Shown: positions 33,822 through 46,418 of the stretch, one piece after another
Layout of the letters: each line of letters opens with the position of its first letter
Position numbering within the stretch: the first letter of the stretch is position 1
Source: Steinernema hermaphroditum
Lineage: Eukaryota > Nematoda > Chromadorea > Rhabditida > Steinernematidae
DNA length: 64,000 nt
Direction of reading: 5' to 3'
NCBI GenBank assembly: GCA_030435675.1
Contig: CM059621.1
Span: forward strand, 310,001 to 374,000
Notes under the pieces: model-generated
The model's database searches: none
The model's input: only the letters and a program-made list of their open reading frames with translations
What the model was told of the DNA's origin: nothing
Translations under genes and position numbers: made by a program

Positions 33822-36528
33822 ATGTTCTTCTACAAACGACTGCTAAAGCTATCATATTTTCTCATGTTACTGAGTTTATTATTCCTATTTATGTACTGGA
33901 GGATGATGCACAATAGGAATACTGTCCGGGAACTAGCCTATAGGGAACCATTTAACGGGTATATATGCACTTGATAAGTCCGGTTCGATACCGGAACGAA
34001 CCGGTATCAGTCAAAAGGTCCGGGGTTCGGATCCGCCCACAGGAAAATTTTTTTTACTCTGTGTGTTTTCTGGACACAACATTCTGGAATATTTTTCGTC
34101 GTCTGATTGTTAAAGAACATGCGGAAAAGGGACGAAAAAAAAGTTTGGCCTGCGGGCGGATCCGAACCCCGGACCTTCTGGCTGATACCGGTTCGTTCCG
34201 GATTCGAATTCGTTTCATCTCTCTACACATATTTTCTGCTCCAAAACGGTAATTTCAGCTATCTGGTGATTGACGTCGATTACTTTAAATGTGTGACCAA
34301 CAACGGGAGGTGTCCAGGGAAAATAGATGTCGCTAAATTCGGCAAAATCAGTGCGACAGCAGAGCCATTTACTGTCCATGAGGGCATCGACAATCCCCAG
34401 AAAGACTACTTCCTTTTCCATATCCACAATAAGAAATATGCAGTGAGGAAGTGAGTGAGTGCGTTCTAGATTCAACTGCATGAGTGTTCTCATTTAGGTT
34501 CGATGTGGTCCACACAAAATTAAGAGGACTAAATGTGGCCATTCCGAACAATATTTCCAGTTTTATTTGGGAGATGGAAAGATCCAGAATGATCAGCTGT
34601 GCCAATGTCGACATGCGACGAAGTTGGTGGACTTTAAGGGTCATACCTCTTTCTTTCATCGACAATGTGGTAAAACTGAGAGATCTAATGATGAATCTCA
34701 GAATCACACCACTTCTGTTTTCCGGGAGCCTACTAGGTATGAATTCTATCTTCATTGTTTCAAAACAAGGAGGTCATTCAACGATGTGTAAAATGTCAGA
34801 AAGAACTTTGGGCTCTGGGCTGAATGCGGCGTCGGCTTTTGAGAATATGGCGTCGGCTAGATAATGTGGCGTCGGTTAATGTGGCGTCGCATCTTTAGTA
34901 TCTAGACACACTTCTTATGCCAGGATGCAGTGTTATGTTTGGATTTTTATCGATGTTTCAACCAGTCTTGACTTTTAGCCATTTATTGAATATGTTTTGT
35001 TCATTTTGACCCGAGATGTGCACAAACGTACTGACGGGAGCTTTTTGAATTGACCTGAGTTTGAGTTGAGTTCTTGACCAGTGAGCAGAGATGGGCAACG
35101 GCTGAGCCGTATATCCGTATCAACCGGTTAACCGGTTGGCCAGCCGATTCAACCGATCCGTGAGCCGGTTGACGGATCGGTTGAGCCGTTGACGGATCGG
35201 CTCAACCGGTTGACGGCTCACGGTTGACAATCCGTCAGCCGTCAACCGTTCAACGGACTCGCCGACTCCGTCCACAGTCAACGGTCTCTGCGAATCGGTA
35301 CGAGTGAAACAGACGAACAGAGAAAAAGACTGCGCGCCGTTTGCACACCCGCGTCGCTTCTCTGTTCGTCTGCGCTCCCCGCACCGACGCAAAGAGATGG
35401 TCGGGGCCGCCTGGGATATATATGCCGGCAGGCGTTTGGCTGAACGGCTGAGCCGACGGATGAGTCGGCTGGTCAACCGGTTGGAAAGGCTGACGGATCG
35501 GCTGACGGATTGTCATCCGTGAGCCGGCTGACGGTTGACGGATCGGTTGAGCCGATCCGTGAGCCGTTGAACGGCTGACGGATCGGTTGACGGTTCGGCT
35601 GAGCCGTTGAACGGTTGACGGATCGGATCGGCTGAGCCGTGAGCCGTTCAACGGCTGACGGATAGGTTTAGCCGATCCGTGAGCCGTCAACCGGTTGACG
35701 GCTGACGGCTCACGGATGACAATCCGTCAACCGGCTCACGGATCGGTTGAACGGCTCAGCCGATCCGATCCGATCCGTATCCGCCCATCTCTGCCAGTGA
35801 GTCCAGCTTTGTTGCTCAATTGTCTTCGGAGCTAATCCGAGTCGGTCGGTGGGGGATCGTCAATTTGAGGAAACATCTTAAACTAGATATCCTTTGTTAG
35901 CTATTTCAATGTTTCCACCTATAGGATGGTATAGAGAATGCACGATCATTCCACACACGACCGACTTCGACATTGCCCTGTTTTCACCGGAATACAAGCC
36001 GGATCTTTTGGAGCAACTGAAACATTCCAAGGATTTCAGCCTTTTCTGGACACTAGGCTCGGTAAGTTTGATATGTTGTAAGCAGACCTTCTGTCCCGTT
36101 CGCATCTTTTCAGCCCTCCGATCAGTTTGAGATTAGCGTCTTCGCGGAAAATGTGAAAATTGACATCTTTGTATTATACAGTTTGCCGGAAACTCGTCAG
36201 ATCTTCATGGGCGGAACGGACCTTCAAAATAAGGAAAGACTCATCTACATGTACCCTGAATTTAAAAAAGTTTGTACCGCTGACATGTTGGGACGTCTTA
36301 TGTTTGTGCCCTGCGATCCGACCAGCATCATCAAGGTATTATAAAATGTCGTCATTTCACAAAGATGTAAACATCATTCAGACTGACTATGGATCGAAAT
36401 GGGACATCGACCACGATACTAATAAATACTTATGGAATTCGTCTCCCACTTCTATCTATAATAAGACGAAATTGACCGACCAGGAACTGCGTACAATAGT
36501 GACTTGCTATGCAGAAGCTGGTTGTTGA
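33822..36528 (+). CDS. Fukutin-like (LicD-family) protein, 6 exons, 357 aa, copy B
   Basis: Same model as copy A: exons 33822-33958, 34259-34450, 34498-34736, 35925-36061, 36114-36335, 36382-36528. Every splice site and phase is preserved, including the FSGSLLG/GWYREC junction and the DFD metal-binding pair. Intron 3 is enlarged to 1.19 kb by a hAT element. Coding differences from copy A are few, so both are probably functional or the duplication is very recent. Confidence 0.85.
33975..34211. mobile_element. Foldback element with tRNA-like arms, copy 2
   Basis: Duplicate of the element at 22468-22704, in intron 1 of fukutin-like copy B; it was carried along by the segmental duplication. Confidence 0.65.
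35086..35793. mobile_element. Non-autonomous hAT element, 8-bp TSD
   Basis: Its 708 bp have ends CAGAGATGGGC and GCCCATCTCTG, flanked by CCAGTGAG on both sides; copy A has a single CCAGTGAG at this point. Terminal repeats and 8-bp duplications fit the hAT superfamily. There is no transposase. The inside is mostly permutations of GGATCGGTTGA, GAGCCGTTGA and ACGGCTGAC in both orientations, so the DNA can fold in many registers. Confidence 0.9.
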
Positions 36529-36644
36529 TAAAATAGGTCTTGTTTTAATAGTGTATATTTAAAATGATATGGGTAGTTAGGGAACAACCAACGTTAACAG
36601 AGGTGGTATTTTTTTGAACAACGGTCTGATGATGGTATTTTTTG

Positions 36645-37112
36645 CCAAGAAGTCAAAAGCACAACTCAAAACTTGCACAACACAACACAACCTGTTTTTT
36701 CGTCAGATCTAAGTCCAGATGAACCGTTTCGAAACGCAGTGCTAACCATTTGAAATTTTGAAAAAACTGAATCCTTTGTACCGTTTTTTGACGCCGAACA
36801 CGCTGCTGTGTCTGATTTGGGGTCCGTCGTTGATCATCTCCATGCAATCTATTGGAGAGCGCACGTGAGTACCGAAAGCCATTATTCATTCTGAAGGCTA
36901 TTGCTCTCTTTGCAAACTCGCAGGACGAACTCCAAAAGATGGTGAACGCGCTCAACGACGAACCCCAACGTGTTATGCCAGCATAAACGTGTTCCGGTGC
37001 TCGAGACATAAGGAATGAAGGCAAGGAGACGTTCAAAGAAACCGCCTCAGCGATTACGACTAAACCAATTGCTCTGACGTCAACCCAACGTAAACACGAA
37101 AACAAACGATTA
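36645..37112. repeat. 0.5 kb conserved block, copy 2
   Basis: Near-identical to 30645-31130; it follows fukutin-like copy B directly. See that entry for the open frame it contains. Confidence 0.6.
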
Positions 37113-38456
37113 ATATGCAGTCAAGGAGAAAGTGTTTTGCGTTTATTTCGTTTATCAAAAGCATCAAGACACGTTAAACAAGAAGGATGCGCGCTGTCCT
37201 GCAGAATGACGAGTGGGCCTTTTCTGTCTTGATTGCGTGGGGCACATAGGTCAGGTGTTTCTTCTTGCACAGATGTTTCTTCGCCTAATTGATCTACGTG
37301 CTTACCGCTAAGCCAATTGCCCTGACGTTAACCCAACTTCACACTGTTATCCACATGAACGAGAACACAACGTGTTTACTGTTTTAGTGAGCTTTTATTC
37401 GACAAGAAATTGAACTTGTCTCTCGATTTTGGGTGACCCAAATGTCATCTGTGATTCCGAAGGCACTATAATAAGCCCACCATCTTACGGCATTCACAGA
37501 TGGTAGGAGGGAAAATGTTAAGCAGCTGAGAACTGCTTAAGAATTAGGACGTCGACGAGAATCAATCCCAAGAAGAGGGAGACAATGTGGAAAAAATAAG
37601 TCATCAATGAACAAAGAAATTCGAACGGTATCAGTCGCTCATCCAAGAGTATAAACTGAAAGAGAGCAATGGGTTAACAACGTAGTGTATTCTGCTTCAC
37701 AGTGAACTAACTGTAGTGAAGCCTTCACTACAGTTAGTTGCCATGACTTCAATGCTGCTTGCGAAAGCCTGACTTGACGTTCCTTGCAATATGTAAACCG
37801 CTTCAGCGATTATGAGTAAGCCAATTGCTCTAACATAAATCTACCACCTCCGCTGGTTTGCGAATTCCTTTCTACAACAACTCGAAGAAGTCCTAAGAAA
37901 CTAATGGGAACCTATTGGATAAAGCTACAGTTCAGCTCTTGGAGCATGGAATACTGCATAGCATGGTTCGTGCGATGCAGCTGACCGGTGTGTAGGTGTC
38001 GGTCGGCCGTCTTGTTTGTACCCAGCAATCAGTGTTTTTTGTACTGTGACGCAGATAACAATGTATCTTCTAAAAGTGCTGAGTCCGCTCTACAATTACT
38101 GCAGCAAGCCTTCACAATCATAATCACAAACAAAGCCAGCGTGCGATTGCGGACTCAGCACTTTCAGAAGGTACATTATAGTCTGTGTTACAGTATAAAA
38201 AATCACTGTAGCGAAGGGATCTAAAAAACCGCAAGAACTTTCTCTTGACCCAATACATGCTAATACCACAACAGATGTTTTTCTCGTCTTTTGAAGCGGC
38301 TTTCTGAATGTACAATCCTTATTTGGCAAAATTGGCTCAGTACGGAGAATCGCCGTTTTACAGGGGTGGGTCAATCTTTCTAGACCTACGTGTTAGAAAC
38401 ATCGTTTTATTTATTATATCATAAATATATGTACGCACATCAACGCAATCTGATCT
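37113..38456. other. Intergenic spacer
   Basis: It holds short decayed matches to the 0.5 kb block (near 37310 and 37800), a possible small membrane-exon remnant near 37560-37620 and the diverged 38296-38415 repeat. No supported gene. Confidence 0.35.
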
Positions 38457-39553
38457 TTACCATTTGTTATCGTGCGGATTACCTATACTGCGGGGAACAA
38501 CACTTCCTCGAGCCGGACTCAAGGAATATATGACGCGCACGAATGGTAATGTATGTTGGAACTCTTTTCTGTACAGGGAGCTCCTGAAGTAGTAGATGTA
38601 GAATGGGAGCGCCACATTGACGTTTACGGCTACTCCTAGAGCTGCTTCCAAGCATGTGAAGAAACGAGAACTGAATCATGTTCCGTTTTTACTCCAGAAA
38701 TCTATCGCAGTGGACTTACTTAGAGCTGACAAATAGCGTTACCGCGAAAGTGACAACCATTGTCAGGATCCATCCGAAGATGTGTGCCACGATAATAGTG
38801 TTCAGAGATTTGTTAAGTTGACGGTACTCGGATGTGGGAACTGAAATTACACGATTACATTTTCATGGCTGTCTTTCATAATGTATAACATGCCCGCTCC
38901 TACAAGCAAAAACACACTCACCTTTAACGCTGACCATCAAGACTACATAGATTATGGTGACTCCAATGTTGATGATCCCATCGGACATGAACCAGAGCTT
39001 TGCCGCCGGCAGGGTTATAGCTTCGGGAATCAGGCACATCGTCATGTTATCCGATGCGCTCTCGTATGCGAGAATCTTGAATACGGTACAGTAGGCGAGG
39101 GCTATCACCACCACTGCCAGAATATAAAACGTGCTGTTGAGAGATGAGTAGAGAGTGGTTCCCTTGGCAGCGATTAGTCGATCGACGGCTATGAAGAACA
39201 TGACCATGGTGGAGAAGTCACAGGCAGAGAAGGAGACGAATTGGACGAAGTAGCAACTACGGTAGGAGATGAGCGTTTCAGAGAAGGCGAAGTAGACATA
39301 GGGGATGTGGCCGAGTTGGTGGAGGAAATCTGACAACGCTTGGAAGGCGATCAGGATGTTGCATCGATTCTTGAGGTGTTTGGACCTAAAATTCTGGTTG
39401 GCTGTTGTATAAAGGAGTATCAGACCTTACGGTGGCCCAGATGATGAGGAGGTTACCGAACCATCCAAAGATCGAGCAGACGAGGACGGCAATTGAACTG
39501 AGTTTGTTGACGAAGAAGAAAGTGGGAAGCGAGATTTCAAGATCACTGGTCAT
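38457..39553 (-). CDS. Serpentine chemoreceptor, srsx-like, 308 aa (copy 3)
   Basis: Exons on the minus strand: 39553-39426, 39385-38922, 38840-38720, 38670-38457, all phases joining to one open frame. The donor of intron 1 is GTCTGA, which is weak but restores the VRSKHLKNRC junction shared with the other copies. Landmarks: GWFGNLLII, IAFQALSDFLHQLG, AVDRLIAAKG, HIFGWILTMVVTF and LPFYIYYFRSSLYR. TTTTCAG lies 12 bases before the start. The first exon differs most from its relatives, as expected for the extracellular N-terminus. Confidence 0.8.
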
Positions 39554-40639
39554 CGCTCGGTTTGTCCTGAAAACGTCAAGCCTGACATCAGCACACCTGT
39601 TTGTTGACGGTAACTCGGTACTATGGAAACTTCGTGTGAATTTAGCTACTCCCATAAAAACATATAGCCATTCCGAGAATAAGAAGATAAAGATGCACAC
39701 AGCTGCGTAGAAAGTAAGTTCAGTACAATTTTCCACGATGTTTTTTTCACGATTTCGATTTTCCACGATAGCACAGAGCAAAACAGACTGTTATAAAATA
39801 CATCCATAGGTAGTCGTATTTTTATTCAACCGTCAAGTAGCAGAACGAACCTATTTCAAAATTTTGGATTCAAAGGAACTTGCGAAGAACTCTAGTGCAG
39901 ACAACCTTATAATCTCTTAGGAACCATAGGAACCAGACAAACGATAACCTTAGGTTTCCCGAGCTTTATGTTATATAGGATTTCATATAAATTAATTTAA
40001 AGTTTTGAGCTCGAACAGCAATTAAATCACCTGCTAGCTAGTAAAGAATTCATCTTGTTAGGAGTAGATGTCGTGGTTGTGCATGAACTTAATCAGGGCT
40101 GTGTACAGTTCCGAGTCTCGTACTCTCGAGGAGTGTTTGGTACCTGGACTCTCGAATCTCGACAAATGGGCGAGAGTGGCGAAACGAAAATAGCCTTGAT
40201 CCCATCTTGAAAATTCTGAATTTTTCCAATGAAAACACTATGTAGACGGCTTCCTAATTGTTATAGTTTACTCGACATCTCTGCTAGCGATGTTAACCGT
40301 TCCGAGAATTGAGTCCTCCCAAGTTTGGATTTGGAGTCCAGGGAGAGTAGACGCCTTTTAGACTGATATGCACCCAATTCATTTACAGGTCGAGCAGCAA
40401 TATACTTTATGGTATAATATTTGCACGTAGAGGTAATTGAATGCGGCAATTCAGATTGTTGAACTAGATAGAACAACCACTAAGCAAAAAACTTAAAAAT
40501 CCAATTCATTCGATGTGTAAAACGCTAGACATATAAAAAACAAAAAAACAGTACTTTTTTTCTTTCTTTATGAGTTCCGGTTCATTCTTGATGCGTTCAT
40601 GTTCTGCTCCTATTCATACGTCACAACAAGGTAAAAAAC
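39554..40639. other. Intergenic, nothing recognised
   Basis: AT-rich spacer upstream of srsx copy 3. No gene, RNA or clear repeat supported. Confidence 0.35.
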
Positions 40640-40642
40640 TTA

Positions 40643-41014
40643 CTTACTTTCAATGATGTGCATCAAAGATCTATTTACACTCTGACAACCTGGATTAAGC
40701 AAATTATGGGACGTTCTGCCTAAACCCCGAAGTACTGTCTGCAATGTGCGCTTATAGTCAGAGATCAGATTCAACGCTGCATTTGCATCAACTAAGCACA
40801 TAGTAAGCAGTGCAGATATTTGTGGCGAATGCTCCCGAGATGACGATGGGTTCGCTATGCCCCACCATCGCGCGGTTTCTAGATTCAGCCTCTTCATCGC
40901 TTGGAAGGGTGTGTACACAATGGGTGAGCTATCTCCAACTCCGACGTGAGTATGATTGGTCGCGAGTAGAGTTGTTTTCGGGTTAAACCCGAAAGACGGC
41001 ATTTTTTGCAACAT
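40643..41014 (-). CDS. Hypothetical exon, about 124 residues
   Basis: Family not recognised. A minus-strand frame (VYTPFQAMKRLNLETARWWG; SDYKRTLQTVLRGLGRTSH) ends in GAAAGTAAGTAAG, a strong splice donor, so it could be an internal or first exon. No matching next exon was found and the start is uncertain. It may equally be chance. Confidence 0.25.
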
Positions 41015-43925
41015 GGACCAATTCTCGATGCAGCATCTTCATTGCTTTGAAGCAGCTAACAGCTATCGTCGTGATCTACACCGAAGAAGGACGAAAGGCT
41101 GCGGTCCGATCGGTAATTAACAAGAAAAACAAGAAACAAGAATCTCGAAGAATATCCGAAGCAAAAGAGGACAAAAACGTACACATTTGAATCACCGACT
41201 GTTGACTGGGATTAAGTGCATTCCGAGAAGCAAAGACACACCACAATAACAGCATAAAAAACAAAATTGGTCTGTGAGCAAAATAGAGAATTTCTTGAAA
41301 ATCATTAGCATGAGCTTTGCTGCACTATTCGGTAATTATCCGTCTGAGTACCCAGGTAATAGATCCCAGTAAACAACAGGCAGGTTCATGGCGGACGCTC
41401 ATTATGGGAACACTCGCGCAGAGAAGGACAAGAGCAAACTAAAACGGCCATTAAAAAAAGCTGCTTATTTTTGAAGAAATCTTGGGATTAGTATAAAACA
41501 TGGACTGTTGCACAACAGAAATTGTCAAGATGGTTGTGCAGATATGGTCCCGGCACGATCACCCTGATCCGATGTTTTAACCTTTTAACCGTGTTCCATG
41601 TTCATATCGATCTGCTTATCTGTGTTTTATGCCTCGGCTAACGTTTAATCTAGGCTTTTGAAAGAAATTTGTATCTATTCCGGTTATAGAACACATAGAT
41701 CAATTTGTTTTGCAGGCATAGAAGACATTTGAATCATTGCTCTATTAACTGTGCCAAGGTCACTTCAATAAGTCGCTATTCACGTCTGAATACGTTAACA
41801 ATACAAAAATAAAAGGTCATTTTCCTGCAAAGGATCAAGAATATATTTTCTTTGAAAGTCATTTATCTTTGTGGTCATTAACTTGCACTGCTTTTCATCG
41901 CCCGCCATAATGTTCTTCTGCTGAGATTGCAGGAATGCGTAAACAGATCAACCCACAACCTACACGAGCGGTGAGAAAATTCATATTATAAAGGGCAACA
42001 ACAGCTTAGCCAAGCTATGGATACACTGAAAACGAAGAACACTGTTCGACGGAACGTTCTGTTGAGATTGCAGGAATGCGTAAACAGATCAACCCACAAT
42101 CTACACGAGCGGTGAGAAAATTCATATTATAAAAATGCGTTTGATATGTCACATATGAAAATGGGAACCCAGGTCCACTTGAACCGACCCGGACTGGAAA
42201 CAAGGGAAACACATTTCCAACGAGCCACACGACAGTTCTAAAGTAACCGTATCGATGCCACTATACAGTTTTGTAGCATTTGTTCAGTGGGCTATTGAAA
42301 AAAACCGATTCCATGGGCACCATCTGTGGAAACAGCGAATTTTGGTGCGAAATTGAGCCGATTACGATTTCCTGAACAGAGCACACACACAGAAGACAGT
42401 AAACTGAAAGGAATGTCCGGTGTTACGGGCAATCGTACATTGTTACTGAAAATCAGGGTGATCTTTTTGAACGGTCATCTGAAATTTCTGTAGCCGTATT
42501 CAGCTCACTGGGAAATGCCTCCAGGGAGGTTCTCACTCCTTCAAGTTCAGTGGGAAGTGAGAAGCGATAACAACACTTCCCATTTGCACATACACAGAAG
42601 ACTGTACGCTGAAAGGAAAGTTCGGATTCTGAACGTTTTTCGTGCTTCTACAGTGACACCCCTTCCAATTGTACATGTTAATACGATTTCATACAAATAG
42701 AACGAGAAGTTGCTCATATGTTTAGGCATGGACTTATGCTATTTACGCTCGCTGAACGTGACAATAGCAACTCAAGGAGCAGAAACAAGAATTGTTGGTA
42801 TCCAATCACAAAGTACATTTCGGCACACAGCACTCCCTATGTGTCGGAATAGCATTCCGATTAAAGAATGTACATAAATGTGTGGAAGCATTTTGTTCGT
42901 TTTACGAAAAGGGATGCGGATGAGGACATCAAGTGAACATTAGAAATTAGGTTGAGGGTCTCATCCCTCACCTTCTTCCCTCAAAACTCGAGATGTGCCG
43001 AGTTGTACACTCTAGCTTCTGCTTCAAATAAGTATAGGTGAACGACGTGTAATCTCCGCACCGTATTTGAGACAATGCTTCCTGTCCCAATTACTATAAT
43101 CATCGTAATTCAATCTTTGCCTTCGAGTGTCAGAATCCTCAAGGACACTGCTCGCTGATCATAGTAAGGATGTAACGAATGCCAAGAGCACTTCCAAACA
43201 AACAGGACCCATGTGGACACGTCAGCGGGGCCAGTAAACACCAACACAACTCCGAAGTTCGGACGTTATGTGGTCGCTTCACTACAGCAACAAAAACAAG
43301 CACAATCACATGGAACACGCGATGAAAATAGAAATGTATTTGTACGTGCTTGTGAAGAAAACAATTAAGCAAATTGCTGATAGCTGTTGTTGCTATTTAT
43401 ATCTGAGTATATCTCATGTACGGTGAATCATCTTGCAATGTGCCCTGTAAACCAATGCGAAATCTCGTTTTTAACTAGTACACTCCGAGGTGAACGGCAA
43501 TCGGCAGTCACTACGGTATCAGGGGAGCTGGTTTTGTTGTTTATTCGGTAAATGTCGGTAGAGAAGATCACAGCACCTGACCAGCTTGTTCGGACATAAA
43601 GGCAAGGCGATGGGTTTGAATCCTATGTGATAAACACTGTGCTTAATCGCGTAATAGTTGGAGCAAGGTTGCATCAGGTGGGTAAACTGTATAAGAAGCA
43701 TCATTAAAGTCCTCATGTATACATAGAGAATCGACAGGTTTATTGAATTGTGCGTGTATTTTTTTCGTGCATATGTTGCAGACCACAAAAATAAGGGCCG
43801 AATACCACTTCTACGCCGTTTGACTACAAACACCAACGTCCAACATTCGCAGAAACATCTGATCGATCAATTCGAGTACATGTATAAAATTATTGCAAGC
43901 AGCCAATACATTTGCCAAAAATCAT
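41015..43925. other. Long intergenic spacer with a short tandem duplication
   Basis: Two copies of about 75 bp (GAGATTGCAGGAATGCGTAA to ATTCATATTATAAA) lie at about 41920-41994 and 42058-42134. A FHVIVLVFVAVV stretch near 43270 (minus) may be a small membrane-exon remnant. No gene is supported. Confidence 0.35.
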
Positions 43926-44986
43926 TTACGTAGTTGTACTAAATACTTCACTTGACCTTCGGTTCACGAAGCTCGGTCTGGCAAATGCTTGTGAGTAAGC
44001 TACTCGTGACGTTCTTTGTCCAAAGATTTTTCGGAACTCTCTTCGATACAGGGAGCTCCTGAAGTAGTAGATGTAGAACGGGAGAGCCACGTTGACGTTC
44101 ACGGCTACTCCTAGGGCTGCTTCGACAGAAACAAAAAAGAGATGGCTGAAGATAGTGATACAGTAATGACGGAACAGTGCCAGATGAACTCACTCCGATT
44201 TGACCAGTAAAGTAGCGGCAAACGTGACGATCATGGTTAGAATCCAGCCGAAGATATGGGCCATTATCATAGTGTTTAGGGACTTGTTTAGTTTATAGTT
44301 TTCGGATGCCGTATCTAAAGCAGTCCGTGTCAGAAAACTGAATATTGGCACGAGGCAAACTTTTGAAAATGAACGTCAAAGCTCCATAAATTATACAAAC
44401 TCCTATATTGATGATCCCATTGGACATGAACCAGAGCTTTGCCGTTGGCAGGGTCATAGCTTCGGGAACCAGGCACATGGTCATGTTATCCGATGCGCGC
44501 TCATATGCGAGGACTTTGAATATGGTACAGTAGGCGAGGGCTATGATCACCACTGTCAGAACATAAAACGTGCTGTTGAGAGATGAGTAGAGAGTGGTTC
44601 CCTTGGCAGCGATCAGTCGATCGACGGCTATGAAGAACATGACCATGGTGGAGAAGTCACAGGCGGAGAAGGAGACGAATTGGACGAAGTAGCAACTACG
44701 GTAGGAGATGAGCGTTTCAGAGAAGGCGAAGTAGACATAGGGGATGTGGCCGAGTTGGTGGAGAAAGTCTGACAACGCTTGGAAGGCGATAAGGATGTTG
44801 CATCGATTCTTGAGGTGTTTGGACCTAGAATTTTGCTTAATGCCCACAAGTAGAAGACACAGACCTTATAGTGGCAATGATGATGAGGAAGTTGCCGAAC
44901 CATCCAAATATAGAGCAGACGAAGAATATTGTTGATATGATCTTGTTGATCAGAAAGAAAATAGGAAGTGACATATCGATGCTCAT
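43926..44986 (-). CDS. Serpentine chemoreceptor, srsx-like, 308 aa (copy 4)
   Basis: Exons on the minus strand: 44986-44865, 44824-44361, 44314-44194, 44145-43926, with phases 2, 1, 2. The donor of intron 2 is GTTTGC. Landmarks: MSIDMSLPIFFLINK start, GWFGNFLII, SKHLKNRCNILIAFQALSD, AVDRLIAAKG, HIFGWILTMIVTF and LPFYIYYFRSSLYRREF. A CTCCAG acceptor lies six bases before the ATG. It lies outside the tandem duplication but shares exon 2 and 3 lengths with the other copies. Confidence 0.8.
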
Positions 44987-45836
44987 GCTTCCCTGGAGGA
45001 ATGCGTCAACGAGCAAAGCGAGCAACAAAAATCTGAAGCTAAAATTGACGATTAGGTGAGGGCAATCCAATTTGTCTTTATTATGACCTACGCTAATGAT
45101 ACTAACGTAATTAAACGTCACAACATCCAGTTTAGGAAAGTGTCTAAAGTTCAATTTTGGCTTATCTAATACTGCACGATCGGAGCATTTCAGGAAATGA
45201 GCGCTGTAAGTACCGTTAGAAACAAGACTCACAACGACAAGGGCGTTTCCAAGGAACTGCCAGAGTTTCGTAAACATCCTTCCATATATCCAAAGAAGTG
45301 CACTTTGTTGTGTGTACTAATAGTTTTTGCATAGGCCATGACAAAGTGACACTATAAACAACCTGGATGCACACGTAAAAACGCTTTTTGTACTTATACG
45401 TGGTGACTCTGAACTATATGTATACATGCTCACTAGAATGAAGTATGAAAGCGTGGTGACTGACAAAAAGAGGCCCCAAACTGTCCCACGCCGATTCGGC
45501 TGAAATTTAGCGGGAGCTAGATATGCCAGAGTAGCAAAGCTATAGAAGTTTAATCTGTGAATGGGGGCCTTAAGCTATATCGTATAGTTGATCTTGTCCT
45601 CTGTTATTGTGAAAGTCCTGGTGCGATGTCCCTGACGCCACAAAATATCGTTTTTGACCGGATTTCGACGTATAGAGGCAACATTAACATTGTAAATTAA
45701 TAGGCATGTCCCTGTAGCAAGAAAACCGGTCAAAAAAGACAAATACTGACACAAGTGCGTTGAAGAGGCGGATATCCGGAGGTGCAGGTGATGGAGCACA
45801 GTATATATGAGTAATGTGCCACTGCACTATCTGTCA
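44987..45836. other. Intergenic, nothing recognised
   Basis: An in-frame extension of srsx copy 4 upstream to 45277 exists but lies before the likely trans-splice acceptor and is not conserved in the paralogues. Nothing else is supported. Confidence 0.35.
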
Positions 45837-45837
45837 A

Positions 45838-45910
45838 CATGGCGTAGCGGGTACCGCATCTGCCTACCATGTTTGTGGGTCACAGGTTCGAATCCCCACT
45901 CGATTTTTCC
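45838..45910 (+). other. tRNA-like Pol III unit
   Basis: It has A box TGGCGTAGCGG (perfect match to the consensus), B box GGTTCGAATCC and a T5 run just downstream. Flanking acceptor and T stems pair poorly, so it is a tRNA pseudogene or SINE head. Confidence 0.5.
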
Positions 45911-46418
45911 ATCTCCTTTAACTTCACAAAGGTTATCGCTCTTTCAACAAACGCAAAAAATCAGCTACTATTATATTTAACACAGCATTCATGGCGTAAA
46001 AGTTCAGCTGTTTACAGCTGTTTACTGGTACAAAAATATAAAAAATGGTTAACTTGCCGTTGGTGCCCGTTCAAAGCAAGATACATCAACAGTAGGTGTT
46101 CTCATAAATCAGATTGGTCCTATAACGGATATAACGAACCTTAAAAACAGCTATAAGTGAACATTGCACAGCTGCAAGGCCTATTTATCAAATGGTGTCA
46201 CACGTAGCGAAAGCAATATACTGTGAAGCGAAAAAAACGTTCATAGAAACGTTCCCAGGCTGCTAATTAGATTCGCTCCGCCCCGTAAACGCCTTTCTCA
46301 TAGTGCGATCTTTATAGAATGTTATTGCTGACTAACCAGTCATACTGTCAACCGTTCTTTTACGTTGCACTATGGATCAAAGCTACAATTCAATGGCACT
46401 TTTGAGCGCGACTAGATT

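Larger units (their letters stand above)
32520..36640. repeat. Segmental duplication, unit 2
   Basis: Direct copy of 19555-24400. It differs by a 0.19 kb insert near 32719-32909, a tandem doubling of a 26-bp hairpin (GGTCTCATCGTTGTGAGACC) near 33564-33616, a 708-bp hAT element and an altered segment of intron 3. It lacks the retroelement/Tc1 insertion of unit 1. Confidence 0.9.

Noticed and set aside
35086..35793. A CRISPR-like or satellite array
   Set aside because: The units are permuted in both orientations without regular spacers, and hAT ends with an 8-bp duplication explain the block.
45838..45910. A functional tRNA gene
   Set aside because: A and B boxes are good but the acceptor and T stems do not pair, so it is listed only as tRNA-like.
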